Below, piece after piece: positions 1 to 8,456 of a DNA stretch of 33,459 nt. The notes beneath the pieces are model-generated. The model worked only from the letters and a program-made list of their open reading frames with translations. It did no database searches and was not told the origin of the DNA. A program made the translations under genes and the position numbers. The DNA lies in contig JAAESG010000132.1 of NCBI GenBank assembly GCA_024229615.1, positions 1 through 33,459 on the forward strand, written 5' to 3'. The DNA comes from Gammaproteobacteria bacterium (GTDB taxonomy: Bacteria; Pseudomonadota; Gammaproteobacteria; GCA-001735895). Within the stretch, counting starts at the first letter, position 1. Each line of letters starts with the position of its first letter.

Positions 1-307
1 GACGCACCGCCATTTTGAATGACTGCTAAGTCGTTGAAAATGAAGGAGAAACAAAAATCACATTTTTTGTTTCTCCGTGCTCTGACAATTCAGGATGAAT
101 TGTCAGAGCTTCCATAAATATTGGGTTTTCTTTATTCTATCAATATCACTTCGTGGGAGCGCGAGGCGGGTACGCCAACGGAAAGAGTTTGCAACAGCCA
201 TGTTTTTGATAAAATCGACCCAATAATCCGGGTCAGTTGTACTTGCAAGATCGCCCCAATGAATTTACACATTGTACGACTGTAGCCTGGGTGAATGGAG
301 ATTTTAC
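1..307. other. Left-edge intergenic region, no gene recognised
   Basis: No convincing reading frame was seen on either strand in these roughly 300 bases. The only clear structure is the pair of hairpins at 45-109, listed separately. A weak promoter-like pair lies at 189-194 (TTGCAA) and 210-215 (TAAAAT) with a short 15-base spacer, upstream of the dehydrogenase. I do not consider it proven. Confidence 0.5.
45..109. repeat. Two tandem perfect 13-bp hairpins
   Basis: Two perfect stem-loops stand only two bases apart. The first has arms 45-57 (GGAGAAACAAAAA) and 64-76, with a six-base loop. The second has arms 79-91 (GCTCTGACAATTC) and 97-109, with a five-base loop. The arms of the two hairpins are unrelated in sequence. 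Neither is followed by a clean T tract in the plus direction, so a simple terminator reading is not compelling. On the minus strand, bases just left of 45 give no T run either. They could be a terminator or attenuator of a gene outside the window, a recombination or integron-like folded site, or the ends of a small palindromic repeat. Confidence 0.8.
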
Positions 308-1312
308 ATGCGTGCTTATGAAATAGTTTCCGACCGTGGTGTCGATGCGCTTGCTCTGAACGAAAGACAAACGCCGACGCCCGGTAACGGTGAAATACTG
401 GTTGCGATGCGTGCGTCGGCCATCAATTATCGTGATCTTTCGACGATTGAAGATCCGCTACCACGTAGTATTTTCTATCCACGCATTCCGAACTCTGACG
501 GAGCGGGTGAAGTGATTGGTGTAGGTGCTGGAGTTACCCGGTTTAAGAAAGGAGATCGTGTCGCTGGCTGTTTCTTTCAAAACTGGAGCGACGGTCGTAT
601 TTCAGGGGCGGCCATGGCCAGCGCTATGGGCGGTGCCATCGATGGTGTTCTCGCCGAAACCGTGCTCCTGGAAGAGTCGGGTAGCGTGCATATCCCAGCC
701 CATATGTCTTTTGAGGAAGCCGCGACCTTGCCTTGTGCCGGTCTGACTGCATGGAACTGCCTGATCGAACAAGGGAGACTGAAAGCGGGGGATACGGTAT
801 TACTTCTTGGCACCGGTGGCGTATCAATCTATGGATTGCAGATTGCAAAAATGATGGGAGCGCGCGTGATAATCACGTCGTCCAGTGATGAAAAACTGGA
901 GCGGGCCAGGGACCTGGGCGCGGACGAATTGATCAACTATCGGCAAAAACCCGATTGGGGCGCACGGGTTCTGGAAATGACCGATGGAAGCGGCGTCGAT
1001 GTGACCATCGAAACCGGCGGTGGTGGAACTCTGGAAAGGACTATGGAGGCCACCCGGGTTGGCGGCACCATCAGTTTGATTGGTGTTTTGACCGGCGGGA
1101 CGATTAATCCCACTACCGTGATGCGTAAATCGATTCGCCTGCAGGGGGTCTATGTTGGCAGTCGACGAATGTTCGAGGACATGAACGCTGCGTTTGCGCT
1201 GAATCGGATCCATCCTGTAGTTGATCAGAAATTTGAATTTGAAGAGGCCCGTTCCGCCTATCACGCGATGCGCGCCGCAGGGCATTTCGGTAAGTTGGTA
1301 GTGAAGATGTAA
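308..1312 (+). CDS. Zinc-independent medium-chain dehydrogenase/reductase (quinone oxidoreductase-like)
   Basis: This 334-residue protein looks like a complete NAD(P)-dependent alcohol dehydrogenase or quinone oxidoreductase of the MDR superfamily. It should reduce a carbonyl or quinone, or oxidise an alcohol, in the cytosol; the substrate cannot be read from the sequence. The N-terminal GroES-like half shows SAINYRDL and PNSDGAGEVIGVG. A Rossmann nucleotide-binding motif, GTGGVSIYGLQ, sits near residue 168. The catalytic zinc-ligand cysteine expected in true alcohol dehydrogenases is replaced in the INYRDL segment, so a zinc-independent form is likely. I chose ATG 308 because GGAG at 297-300 stands seven bases before it; an upstream in-frame ATG at 272 lacks such a site. 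A short hairpin at 1328-1344 (GCAGCT/AGCTGC) follows the stop but has no T tract. Confidence 0.88.
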   Translation: MRAYEIVSDRGVDALALNERQTPTPGNGEILVAMRASAINYRDLSTIEDPLPRSIFYPRIPNSDGAGEVIGVGAGVTRFKKGDRVAGCFFQNWSDGRISGAAMASAMGGAIDGVLAETVLLEESGSVHIPAHMSFEEAATLPCAGLTAWNCLIEQGRLKAGDTVLLLGTGGVSIYGLQIAKMMGARVIITSSSDEKLERARDLGADELINYRQKPDWGARVLEMTDGSGVDVTIETGGGGTLERTMEATRVGGTISLIGVLTGGTINPTTVMRKSIRLQGVYVGSRRMFEDMNAAFALNRIHPVVDQKFEFEEARSAYHAMRAAGHFGKLVVKM

Positions 1313-1444
1313 CTCCCCATTGTAAGGGCAGCTATAAAAGCTGCATGTCGCTCTCATCGAATAACAAACGACATAAATGCGGGACAGGGCGGTTTAAAGA
1401 ACGGTGAGTCGTGTGAAGTAACTGATGGGTCGTGCCTGAAGGGT

Positions 1445-1747
1445 CTAATTTGCAAATATTCCCACAATCGATAACAGATTCCTGACTGTATGCTGTTGGG
1501 TTCCTATTGCCACTGTTTGGTTGGGAGTAACATAACCTTCCTGGAAGCGTACTGGTTTGTTGTCCTTGATCAGATAAATTCCATTGGTTGAATTCAGGTC
1601 CCGAATATGGACTCGCCCATCGACTAATCTTATTTCCGCATGCTCCTTGCTGACCGAGGGGTCGCTGATATAAATATGTCCTTCCCTGCCTAATATAAAG
1701 GTTCGCCCCTGTATGGCTTCTAATCCTGTACTGACACTATTATCCAT
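1445..1747 (-). CDS. Stand-alone FHA-domain protein
   Basis: A 100-residue protein made almost entirely of one forkhead-associated domain, a fold that binds phosphothreonine peptides. The diagnostic residues are all present: GR at 20-21, the SVSKEH stretch with Ser33 and His36, and DLNSTNG at 50-56. No signal peptide or membrane segment is visible, so it is probably cytosolic. No Ser/Thr kinase or phosphatase is encoded nearby, so its partner must be elsewhere in the genome or the gene may be an orphan. ATG at 1747 has no clear Shine-Dalgarno sequence. Bacterial FHA proteins often serve type VI secretion or signalling, but nothing here links it to such a system. Confidence 0.85.
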   Translation of the reverse strand: MDNSVSTGLEAIQGRTFILGREGHIYISDPSVSKEHAEIRLVDGRVHIRDLNSTNGIYLIKDNKPVRFQEGYVTPNQTVAIGTQQHTVRNLLSIVGIFAN

Positions 1748-2069
1748 AATAAAAATGCATGATGATTCGACTTACGAGGATAGAAGCTGTGATCGTGTAT
1801 GTATGCCAACTATCACACACTTGGCCGAAATAAATTCAAATAAACCAGCTATTTAGCTATTCTGTGAATAGCTTCTCAATAACTCGTGGCAAGAGCGGCC
1901 CGCTCAGTAGTGATATGGGGTAGTGGAGCAATAACCTGTTCGCCAATACCTAAACGATCGATTGAGTAATGCCAGAATGAGATATCCAACTTACGACAGT
2001 TTTTTTCATGCTCGCAAAGGTATCCCTACATCACTTTCCGTCATCACTTGGTGTACCGCCACTGACTTT
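1748..2069. other. Intergenic region with two small hairpins
   Basis: No gene is recognised in this stretch of about 320 bases. It holds a perfect 8-bp hairpin at 1855-1873 (AGCTATTC, loop TGT, GAATAGCT) and a 5-bp GC-rich one at 1893-1905 (GAGCG, loop GCC, CGCTC). Neither is followed by a T tract. A short open frame on the plus strand from 1962 has no recognisable content. Confidence 0.5.
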
Positions 2070-2615
2070 TCACTTTTTCACATAATCACGGATATCCGTT
2101 TCACTGCCATTAGTATGCAAAGGGATTTCGGACCGACCCAGAACCACTAAAAGTTCCTCCTTGACAATGTCTTGTCCGACAATACGACCTCCGTAAGTTG
2201 TCAGTGGCGATAACTGCGCCGAATGTACCAGTGCATTACCGGCAACCCATACCGTCGGATTGGATATCGAGCGCAGTTGTGCGTCGACCTCGACGCGGAT
2301 TCCATCGTGTGCGACATTGGCAATTCTACCGGTGCCGTTAACGATTGCGCCGGGTATGAAATCGATCATATCGTTTTTGCGATCGATCAATTTGGCCCAA
2401 CCTCGATGCCGTGCTGCGGAGCCAACTCGATCTCATGTAGTGCATGTGCAGGGGTAACCGGAACTTTTCGGTGTACAGCCGCGATTCGGACAAGTACCGC
2501 CGAACGGGCCGGATTCGACGAAGGCGATTGATTTGCCTGCGGCCTGGGCGATCTGGGAAACACCAAAGCCGGCATTTACGGCGCCGAGAATAACGATATC
2601 GTATCGATCTGTCAT
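2070..2615 (-). pseudogene. Pyridine nucleotide-disulfide oxidoreductase (mercuric reductase/lipoamide dehydrogenase-like), gutted
   Basis: Two pieces of one flavoprotein gene survive. The N-terminal piece starts at ATG 2615 (MTDRYDIVILG) and carries a degenerate FAD-binding Rossmann start. It continues with GPFGGTCPNRGCTPKS, the redox-active CxxxxC motif of this family (here CPNRGC), then loses homology. A C-terminal piece, in a different frame around 2370-2140, reads NGTGRIANV, then NPTVWVAGNA and AQLSPLTTYGGRIVGQDIV. This is the stretch that follows the NAD domain. Most of the roughly 450-residue protein is missing: the middle FAD/NAD region and the C-terminal dimerisation domain. The gene faces the TetR regulator across a perfect operator, so it was probably the regulated target. 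The protein cannot be functional as written. Confidence 0.82.
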
Positions 2616-2692
2616 GAGTTGGATCCCTGGTTGAATTATTGACTGTTTGGTCATAAACTAATTAAATAATATGGCTGGTAACAGCCGATTGC

Positions 2693-2698
2693 TATAAT
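2693..2698 (+). promoter_or_regulatory. Predicted -10 element of the TetR gene
   Basis: A perfect TATAAT hexamer lies 58 bases before the TetR start codon. No strong -35 is seen at 17 bases upstream; the bases around 2670-2677 only loosely fit. The predicted transcription start falls near 2705, the first base of the operator palindrome. Confidence 0.55.
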
Positions 2699-2704
2699 GC
2701 ATCT

Positions 2705-2728
2705 ATTACTGACCGATCGGTCAGTAAT
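2705..2728. promoter_or_regulatory. Perfect 24-bp palindromic TetR-type operator
   Basis: The sequence ATTACTGACCGATCGGTCAGTAAT (positions 2705-2728) is its own reverse complement over all 24 bases. The core GACCGATCGGTC has the GACC...GGTC shape common among TetR-family operators. It lies between the divergent TetR gene and the broken flavoprotein gene, and directly after a TATAAT box. Binding would therefore block TetR transcription (autorepression) and probably also the opposite gene. Confidence 0.85.
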
Positions 2729-2755
2729 GAGTTCAATAAGTTTTAGGGATTGAAT

Positions 2756-3322
2756 ATGGCACGACCCAGACAGTTTGATGAAAAAAAGGTAATCGAAAAG
2801 TTGATGATGGTATTTTGGGATAAGGGCTATGACGCCACTTCTATGCAGGATTTAGTGGCTGCCTCGGGCTTGCTCAAGGGAAGTCTTTATGGCGCCTTTG
2901 GTGATAAACAGACGATTTACCTGTCCGCGCTCAAGCACTATAACCGAACCCGTATCCAGGCCGGTATAGACATGCTTAATGGCGAAGGTAGTGCACGACA
3001 GAAAATCGCTCGCCTGTTTGACAACGTGATCGACTCGACCAAGAGAGGAATTTTTGCAGGTGGTTGTCTGTTATGTAATGCCAGCCTGGAAAAAGCCGTT
3101 ACTGACCGAAAAGTCAAGAATGAAATCAAGACCACAATTCGGCGCCTGAAGTTGGCGATTATGGAGGCGCTGAAGGAGAAGGTTGAAAAAGAGGGTGAGG
3201 CCGCATCCCTCGCGGCATTTATCGTAAGTGCCTATTTTGGAACCCGCGTGCTCGCCAAAGGTGGTGCACCGGCGGCGATGATAGGTGACACGCGTGATCA
3301 CACTCTCCAACTCATAGCCTGA
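2756..3322 (+). CDS. TetR/AcrR-family transcriptional repressor
   Basis: A 188-residue regulator, the usual length for the family. An N-terminal helix-turn-helix occupies roughly residues 10-50: it begins MARPRQFDEKKV, continues GYDATSMQDLVAASGL and ends KGSLYGAFGDKQTIY, a classic TetR recognition region. The C-terminal half is helical and should bind a small ligand; it contains a Cys-rich stretch GGCLLCNASLE near residue 102. ATG 2756 is preferred over the in-frame TTG at 2750, since MARPR is the usual family beginning. It most likely represses itself and the divergent flavoprotein gene through the palindrome at 2705-2728. Because that target is now a pseudogene, the regulator may be an orphan. 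Related TetR proteins respond to electrophiles or quinones, but the ligand cannot be read here. Confidence 0.92.
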   Translation: MARPRQFDEKKVIEKLMMVFWDKGYDATSMQDLVAASGLLKGSLYGAFGDKQTIYLSALKHYNRTRIQAGIDMLNGEGSARQKIARLFDNVIDSTKRGIFAGGCLLCNASLEKAVTDRKVKNEIKTTIRRLKLAIMEALKEKVEKEGEAASLAAFIVSAYFGTRVLAKGGAPAAMIGDTRDHTLQLIA

Positions 3323-3439
3323 AACGATATCAGGAGTCTACTCCCCACGTTTTACCTGTTAAATTTGGGTTTATACTAATTGCTCTCAATTTTTTCCCGC
3401 TTGGGATGAATTAGACGAATCGCAAAACTGAACTGAGCC

Positions 3440-4240
3440 ATGTCAGAAACCAGCAACAATGGAAGCGCCTACGAGCTGAATGGACCTGCCGATGCGCCTG
3501 TCGTCGTTTTTGTTCATGGTCTCGGCTTAAATCGTCATGTCTGGGATAGCTTCGTATCTCGATTTGCGCAGCGCTACCGCGTGCTCAATTATGATCTGCT
3601 GGGTCATGGTGAAAGTGTTGCTCCCCCGGCAAAGCTTTCACTGACGACGTTTTCAGAGCAATTGCTGGGACTCCTGGATGAACTCTCTATCGACCAATGC
3701 TCGATTATCGGCTTTTCTCTGGGGGGTATGATCAATCGGCGCTTTGCCATGGACCATCCCGATCGATTACGCGCCCTGGCCATTTTGAATTCTCCACATG
3801 AGCGTGGACCCGAAGCCCAGGCGCTGGTCGAGCAGCACGCGCTCGACTCGGCTGCGGCGGGTCCCGATGCAACATTGGATGCGACCATTGAACGCTGGTT
3901 TACTGCGGATTTTATTGCCGCCAATCCCGAGTACATAGAGACGGTTCGTGGCTGGGTTCTGGGCAATGACGCTGACGATTACGCGTTGTGTCGTAAAGTA
4001 CTCGCCTTTGGCGTGAGCGAACTGATTAGACCGTGGCCATCAATCACGCATCCAACGCTGGTCATGACCTGTGAAAATGACAGTGGTAGTACGCCTGCCA
4101 TGAGCCAGACTATCGCCAGCGAAATCCAGGGCGCTGAAATGATCGTGGTGCCGGGACTGCAACATATGGGGCTGGTGGAAAACTCGTCTTTTTTCATATC
4201 AGCCCTGGTGGAGTTTCTTGAAGAGTTGCCGAAAAGTTAA
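3440..4240 (+). CDS. Alpha/beta hydrolase (3-oxoadipate enol-lactonase-like)
   Basis: A complete 266-residue alpha/beta-fold hydrolase. The oxyanion-hole region is FVHGLGLN at residues 24-31. The nucleophile elbow is GFSLGG with Ser93. The acid is probably Asp214 in CENDSGSTP and the base His242 in GLQHMG. The order, spacing and length resemble enol-lactonases and related carboxylic ester hydrolases such as PcaD; without other beta-ketoadipate genes nearby this is only a resemblance. There is no signal peptide, so it acts in the cytosol. The next reading frame, the damaged flavin oxidoreductase, starts about a dozen bases downstream on the same strand, suggesting that both once belonged to one transcript. 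Confidence 0.88.
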   Translation: MSETSNNGSAYELNGPADAPVVVFVHGLGLNRHVWDSFVSRFAQRYRVLNYDLLGHGESVAPPAKLSLTTFSEQLLGLLDELSIDQCSIIGFSLGGMINRRFAMDHPDRLRALAILNSPHERGPEAQALVEQHALDSAAAGPDATLDATIERWFTADFIAANPEYIETVRGWVLGNDADDYALCRKVLAFGVSELIRPWPSITHPTLVMTCENDSGSTPAMSQTIASEIQGAEMIVVPGLQHMGLVENSSFFISALVEFLEELPKS

Positions 4241-4252
4241 GCGGAGCCAGCT

Positions 4253-5156
4253 ATGAATCAAATGTCAGGAGAGCAGGCTGCGGTGGCGTCGTTGCAGTCC
4301 GAAGAGGTAGACAGGTCTTTGGTATGATCGGTTCGGCACCGCGGTTGCTGTAGCCGCTTATTGGCACCCGATCAATCTTGCCGGGGAAGCGGCGATGACC
4401 GATTTGATCAGCGGCGGACGCCTCGAGTTTGGCATTGGTTCAGGTGCCTACCAACGCAAATTTGATCGTATGCCTGCAGGCCTCAAACAATCGGATGCCT
4501 ACAAGTACATGCAGGAGATGTTACCAGTGGTGAAGGCTCTGTGGGCAGGTGACTACGAACTCAACGGCGAATTCTGGACTTTTCCGACTTTGACCTCGGT
4601 AACTAAATCAGTGCAGAAACCGCACCCGCCCATCTGGGTTGTGGCGCGATCGCCGATCACCTTTGACTACGCGATAAAGAATAATTGCCACGTCATGCCC
4701 TGGCCCTTGACGCGTCCTTTTGCGGAAGCGGAATTATACAAATCCCAGCTCGATGAAGCGATAGCGGCACATCCCGATGCGCACCGACCGACTTTTGCGC
4801 TGATGCGTCATACCGCTTTATATGAAGATGCTGCGGGTCGTGAGGCTGCAATCAAGACGATTCAAAGGGTATTGGGCCAGTTCGAAAATCTGTTTCGAAA
4901 TCCCGGTGATGTTAACAACGGTTTTCCGAAGCAGATGCCGCTCGAGGAATTGACCGATCGCGAGCAATACAAAGCGGAAATGCAGGAAGAAAACCGGATG
5001 TTCGGTTCACCCGAGGATGTCATCGCCAAGCTCCGGCATTATGAGGCTCTCGGAGTTGATGAGTTTATTTACTACGCCAGCATGGGTCTCGGGCACAAGG
5101 AACTAAAGCGTTCACAGGAACTGTTTTGCAACGAGGTTATGCCAGCCCTCGCGTGA
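4253..5156 (+). pseudogene. Luciferase-like (LLM class) flavin-dependent oxidoreductase, 5' part lost
   Basis: From 4311 to the stop at 5156 a continuous frame encodes the C-terminal three quarters of an F420- or FMN-dependent luciferase-like monooxygenase. Family-typical residues start before any start codon: RFGTAVAVAAYWHPINLAGE is encoded at about 4329-4388. Then come MTDLISGGRLEFGIGSGAY, KPHPPIWVVARSP, and near the end GSPEDVIAKLRHYEALGVDEF. The frame upstream is closed by TAG at 4308-4310. A well-placed GGAG (4242-4245) with ATG 4253 opens another frame of 24 codons that ends at TGA 4325. The roughly 90 residues that should form the first strands of the barrel are missing, so a deletion plus frameshift is the simplest reading. 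Translation from ATG 4395 (253 residues) is possible but would give an incomplete barrel. Confidence 0.78.
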
Positions 5157-5200
5157 CCAGCAAGCTCGCTATCCCGGACTTGCGGTGAGTCGAGTCTAGC

Positions 5201-5737
5201 CTAGCCCGCTATCATCGGCACCAGTATTGCTGCCAGGATTCCGAGGATAAAAATCACTGGTATCAGGGATCCGAGAATTATGACACCCATGGAATTGGCC
5301 ACGGGTGGAGGACCATAGTTGTTTGGCTCTTCGCTGCCACCGAAGGCTATCAAGTAGATGATGATGAAAAAATTCACCAGTGGCACCAGCAGCAGTAGGA
5401 TCCACCAACCCGAGCGGTTGAGGTCGTTTAATCTGCGTTTACCCCAGATGATTGCGATAATTAGTCCGACTATATTGGCGATGACATAAACAATGCCAAA
5501 GGTGGAGCTCATGTCAGTCATTGTCTCGAGGCCGGCTAATCCTCCCGCCATTGGAATCACCGCCGCCATCAGAATCAGATTGGCTCCAGCATTGTAAGCA
5601 AGGTAGCGCATGCGACCAATCCGACCTTTCGTGGAAAATATTTTCGGTTGATACGATCCTTCGTCGTGGCCGGCATCCAGGGATGCATCGGGTGTGCTGT
5701 ATGGATTGGCATCGACCGCCAGGCTGGCTTCGCTCAT
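5201..5737 (-). CDS. DUF805 family inner-membrane protein
   Basis: A 178-residue membrane protein. After a hydrophilic N-terminus of about 35 residues it has hydrophobic segments near residues 50-68, 80-98, 110-132 and 150-175. Between the second and third lies RRLNDLNRSGWW (101-112), the signature of DUF805 (YhaH/YhaI-like) proteins. PNNYGPPP at 138-145 is another family hallmark. The function of the family is unknown. ATG 5737 is supported by AGGGG about eight bases upstream. It ends head-to-head with the flavin oxidoreductase remnant. Confidence 0.88.
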   Translation of the reverse strand: MSEASLAVDANPYSTPDASLDAGHDEGSYQPKIFSTKGRIGRMRYLAYNAGANLILMAAVIPMAGGLAGLETMTDMSSTFGIVYVIANIVGLIIAIIWGKRRLNDLNRSGWWILLLLVPLVNFFIIIYLIAFGGSEEPNNYGPPPVANSMGVIILGSLIPVIFILGILAAILVPMIAG

Positions 5738-5878
5738 GGGAATTCCCCTGTTTTAATTAACTCCAGTCATCTAATATAGGCGAACATATCGACTTCGCAA
5801 CGAATTAATCCAGGCGGCAGGCCAGGCGCACCACCTTTCAATCACTACAATTTGTATCGAAGGAGTAGTAAACACCGA

Positions 5879-6532
5879 CTATTCCAGTAGTTCCCTCAGT
5901 TCGGCAACTTCTACTTCCAGCGCACTGATACGCTGCTCCAGTTCCGCCATGCTGCTGCGGGCCGGAGATGATGCACTACTCTCGATACTGGCTTGTTCGG
6001 CGTATGCCTCGACGTCGATTTGACCAGCGAACAGATGCATATACTCAGAGTCCTTGCGCCCCGGCGTTCGTGGTAACTTCACCACCAGCGCATCGCCATC
6101 ATGCTCGGCGAGTGTGAACAGAGATTCCACAACCGCATTATTGTCTGCAAACTCATGCAGGCGACCACTGCGAGCGCGTAACTCGCCCGGAGTTTGCGGG
6201 CCTCGCAATAGAAGCAGGCAAACGATGGCGAACTGGGCGGAATCGAACTGCAGCTCGCTAAATGAAGAGTTGCAAAACCGCTGTGAGTATTTCTCTACGC
6301 CACTTTTGAAATTTTCCTCCAGGCGTAGCAAATGCTTGCCTTCGAGATCACGCACGGTATGTTGTACGTTGCCCTGGGTCAGAGACATTACCGGCTCGCG
6401 GGAGGATTTCTGGTTACAGGCGTTGGTCAGTGCGTTAAGTGTGAGTGGATACTGATCTGGCGTAGTGACTGATTTCTCCATCAGGCAGCCGATAACCCGT
6501 ACTTCGTTTTCAGATAAATTCAGTGGTAACAT
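5879..6532 (-). CDS. yceH: YceH/UPF0502 (DUF480) family protein
   Basis: A 217-residue cytosolic protein of the YceH family, conserved in gammaproteobacteria and built of winged-helix-like domains; its role is not established. The N-terminus shows the hallmark ENEVRVIGCLMEKSVTTPDQ, then PLTLNALTNACNQKSSREPV. A second unit includes LRGPQTPGELRARSGRLHEF and LPRTPGRKDSEY. The last 25 residues form a short coiled coil (MAELEQRISALEVEVAELRE), also typical. I set the start at ATG 6532; a TTG 45 bases upstream extends the frame but adds residues not typical of the family. Ribosome-binding sequence is weak. Confidence 0.9.
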   Translation of the reverse strand: MLPLNLSENEVRVIGCLMEKSVTTPDQYPLTLNALTNACNQKSSREPVMSLTQGNVQHTVRDLEGKHLLRLEENFKSGVEKYSQRFCNSSFSELQFDSAQFAIVCLLLLRGPQTPGELRARSGRLHEFADNNAVVESLFTLAEHDGDALVVKLPRTPGRKDSEYMHLFAGQIDVEAYAEQASIESSASSPARSSMAELEQRISALEVEVAELRELLE

Positions 6533-6780
6533 TCTGCGTCCATCAAGGTTAATGTGTTCACCATATTCTAGTAGCAATTGAGCCTTAAGTAGACATCGAT
6601 AAACACTTAAATGCAGCCAGGTAAAACAAAAGCATTACTCATGCAGGAAATATCAGTTGGCGCCGACCCTGCGCCATCCACCAATGTGCTCGGTCAAACG
6701 AATGGTACGGCCTTAAACCGATAGCGTATTATGGTAAAGCGCGCTTAAAAAATCATCTCGGCTAATGTGAAAATAAAAAC
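6533..6780. other. Short intergenic region
   Basis: About 250 bases with no gene I can support. A minus-strand frame near 6670-6715 reads RLTEHIGGWRRVGAN before a stop, which might be the tail of a lost SH3-like or other domain, but it is too short to assign. Confidence 0.3.
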
Positions 6781-7102
6781 CATGAAAGCAAGTAATTATC
6801 AGCTCGGTCTTCAGGGGACGGTTACCCTCATCGGGATGGCAGTTTTAATTATCGAGATAACCGCAACTCGAATCCTGACGCCTTATTTCGGCAATTCGAT
6901 TTTTACTTTTCCCGTGTGATCAGCGCCATTCTTGCCGCTTTGAGTATCGGCTATTTTAGCGGCGGCATCATTGCCAACAGGAAACCCGGCAAATATTGTT
7001 TTATGGGCTGATCACGTTTTCGGGATTCGGAGTGTTGTTACTGCTGTTGCTCAACATCAGATTGCTACCTGTTATTGCAGCATCTTTGCCTCGCCCGTTC
7101 GC
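6781..7102 (+). pseudogene. Spermidine-synthase-like membrane protein, N-terminal remnant
   Basis: ATG 6781 opens a frame whose product (TLIGMAVLIIEITATRIL, TPYFGNSIFTF) matches the first transmembrane helix of fused MFS/spermidine-synthase-like proteins, where E-x-x-x-x-R-x-L-x-P-x-F-G is typical. It hits TGA at 6918-6920. The homology continues one frame over as VISAILAALSIGYFSGG and IANRKPG, ends again, and resumes in the third frame from 6996 as FYGLITFSGFGVLLLL. The trace stops at about 7102, just before the end of gdhA on the opposite strand. So only about 105 of several hundred residues remain, with two frameshifts, and the rest, including the catalytic domain, is gone. Confidence 0.78.
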
Positions 7103-7109
7103 GCGAGAC

Positions 7110-8456
7110 TCAGGTGTGGCCGAAAGAAAGCATTGCGTCGGCCACTTTGACGAATCCCGCAATGTTTGCACCGGCGAGATAGTCTACATGACCGTCGCAT
7201 TCGCCGTACTCGACACAACTTTGATGAATGTTGAACATCGTAGTCTCGAGTAATTTTTCCAGTTCGTCTTCTTTCCAGGTGATACGCGCGCTGTTCTGGC
7301 TCATTTCCAACCCCGAGACAGCCACGCCACCGGCATTTGCAGCCTTGCTGGGTGCATACAATATACGCGCTTCCTGAAAGGTGTCGATACCCGCCAGCCC
7401 GGTCGGCATATTAGCCCCTTCCGACACACCAATGCAGCCATTATTGATCAGGGTTTTCGCTTCCTCTTCGTTGATTTCATTCTGGGTCGCGCAGGGCAGG
7501 GCTATTTCACAGGAGACACCCCAGGGACGACCTTCGTGAAAACTGGCCGAGTTGAATTCGTCAGCATACTCCTTGATACGTCCACGACGTACCTGTTTGA
7601 GGTCGATCAGAAAAGCCAGTTTGTCGGCGTCGATACCGTCAGGGTCATGTACGAAGCCGGATGAATCCGACAGGGTAATGACTTTGCCACCAAGGTGATT
7701 CACTTTCTCAACCGCGTAAGTGGCTACATTTCCGGAACCTGAAACACATACGTTCTTGCCTTCTAAACTGTCACCGTTGCGTTGTAGCATGTTCTGCATG
7801 AAGTACACGGTTCCGTATCCAGTTGCCTCGGTACGAATTTTACTGCCGCCGAACTCCATGCCTTTACCCGTAAGCACACCAACAAATCGATTCTCGATCC
7901 GTTTGTACTGGCCGAACAGGTAGCCGATCTCGCGCGCACCGACACCAATATCACCCGCGGGTACATCGGTGTCTTCGCCAATGTGCCGATGCAATTCGAT
8001 CATGAAAGATTGACAAAAGCGCATTACTTCGTTGTCAGTTTTACCTTTGGGATTGAAATCGGAGCCACCTTTACCGCCACCCATGGGCAAACCGGTGAGA
8101 CTATTTTTGAATGTTTGCTCAAAGCCCAGAAATTTGAGTACGCTCAGGTTGACCGAGGGGTGAAAGCGCAGGCCTCCCTTGTATGGGCCGATCGAATTGT
8201 TGAACTGTACCCGGTAGCCGCGTTGATTGCGGATATTACCTTTGTCGTCAGTCCAGGGTACGCGGAACATGACGACCCGGTCGGGTTCCGCCATTCGTTC
8301 GAGGATCTGCATCTTGTGGTAAATCGGCTTGTCGGCGATATAGGGAAATATGGTGCCGGCCACTTCGGAGACGGCCTGGTGAAATTCGAGTTCGCCCGGG
8401 TTACGTTTTATAACACCGTTCATGAAACGCTGAAGATATTCCTCTGTCTTGCTCAT
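7110..8456 (-). CDS. gdhA: NADP-specific glutamate dehydrogenase
   Basis: A full-length 448-residue hexameric-type glutamate dehydrogenase, essentially the E. coli GdhA length. It interconverts 2-oxoglutarate plus ammonium and glutamate, assimilating nitrogen in the cytosol. Substrate-site lysines are in GPYKGGLRFH (Lys93) and GGGKGGSDF (Lys129). PAGDIGVGAREIG follows, and the coenzyme-binding Rossmann loop is CVSGSGNVATY near residue 237. The C-terminus is complete. The start ATG at 8456 is preceded by a very strong purine-rich site (GAGGAAAGGGGG), so high expression is expected. Its 3' end stands only a few bases from the spermidine-synthase-like remnant, which may mark a deletion junction. 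Confidence 0.97.
   Translation of the reverse strand: MSKTEEYLQRFMNGVIKRNPGELEFHQAVSEVAGTIFPYIADKPIYHKMQILERMAEPDRVVMFRVPWTDDKGNIRNQRGYRVQFNNSIGPYKGGLRFHPSVNLSVLKFLGFEQTFKNSLTGLPMGGGKGGSDFNPKGKTDNEVMRFCQSFMIELHRHIGEDTDVPAGDIGVGAREIGYLFGQYKRIENRFVGVLTGKGMEFGGSKIRTEATGYGTVYFMQNMLQRNGDSLEGKNVCVSGSGNVATYAVEKVNHLGGKVITLSDSSGFVHDPDGIDADKLAFLIDLKQVRRGRIKEYADEFNSASFHEGRPWGVSCEIALPCATQNEINEEEAKTLINNGCIGVSEGANMPTGLAGIDTFQEARILYAPSKAANAGGVAVSGLEMSQNSARITWKEDELEKLLETTMFNIHQSCVEYGECDGHVDYLAGANIAGFVKVADAMLSFGHT

Noticed and set aside
1328-1344. Hairpin GCAGCT-ATAAA-AGCTGC after the dehydrogenase gene as a terminator
   Set aside because: No T tract follows the stem, so only mentioned with the gene.
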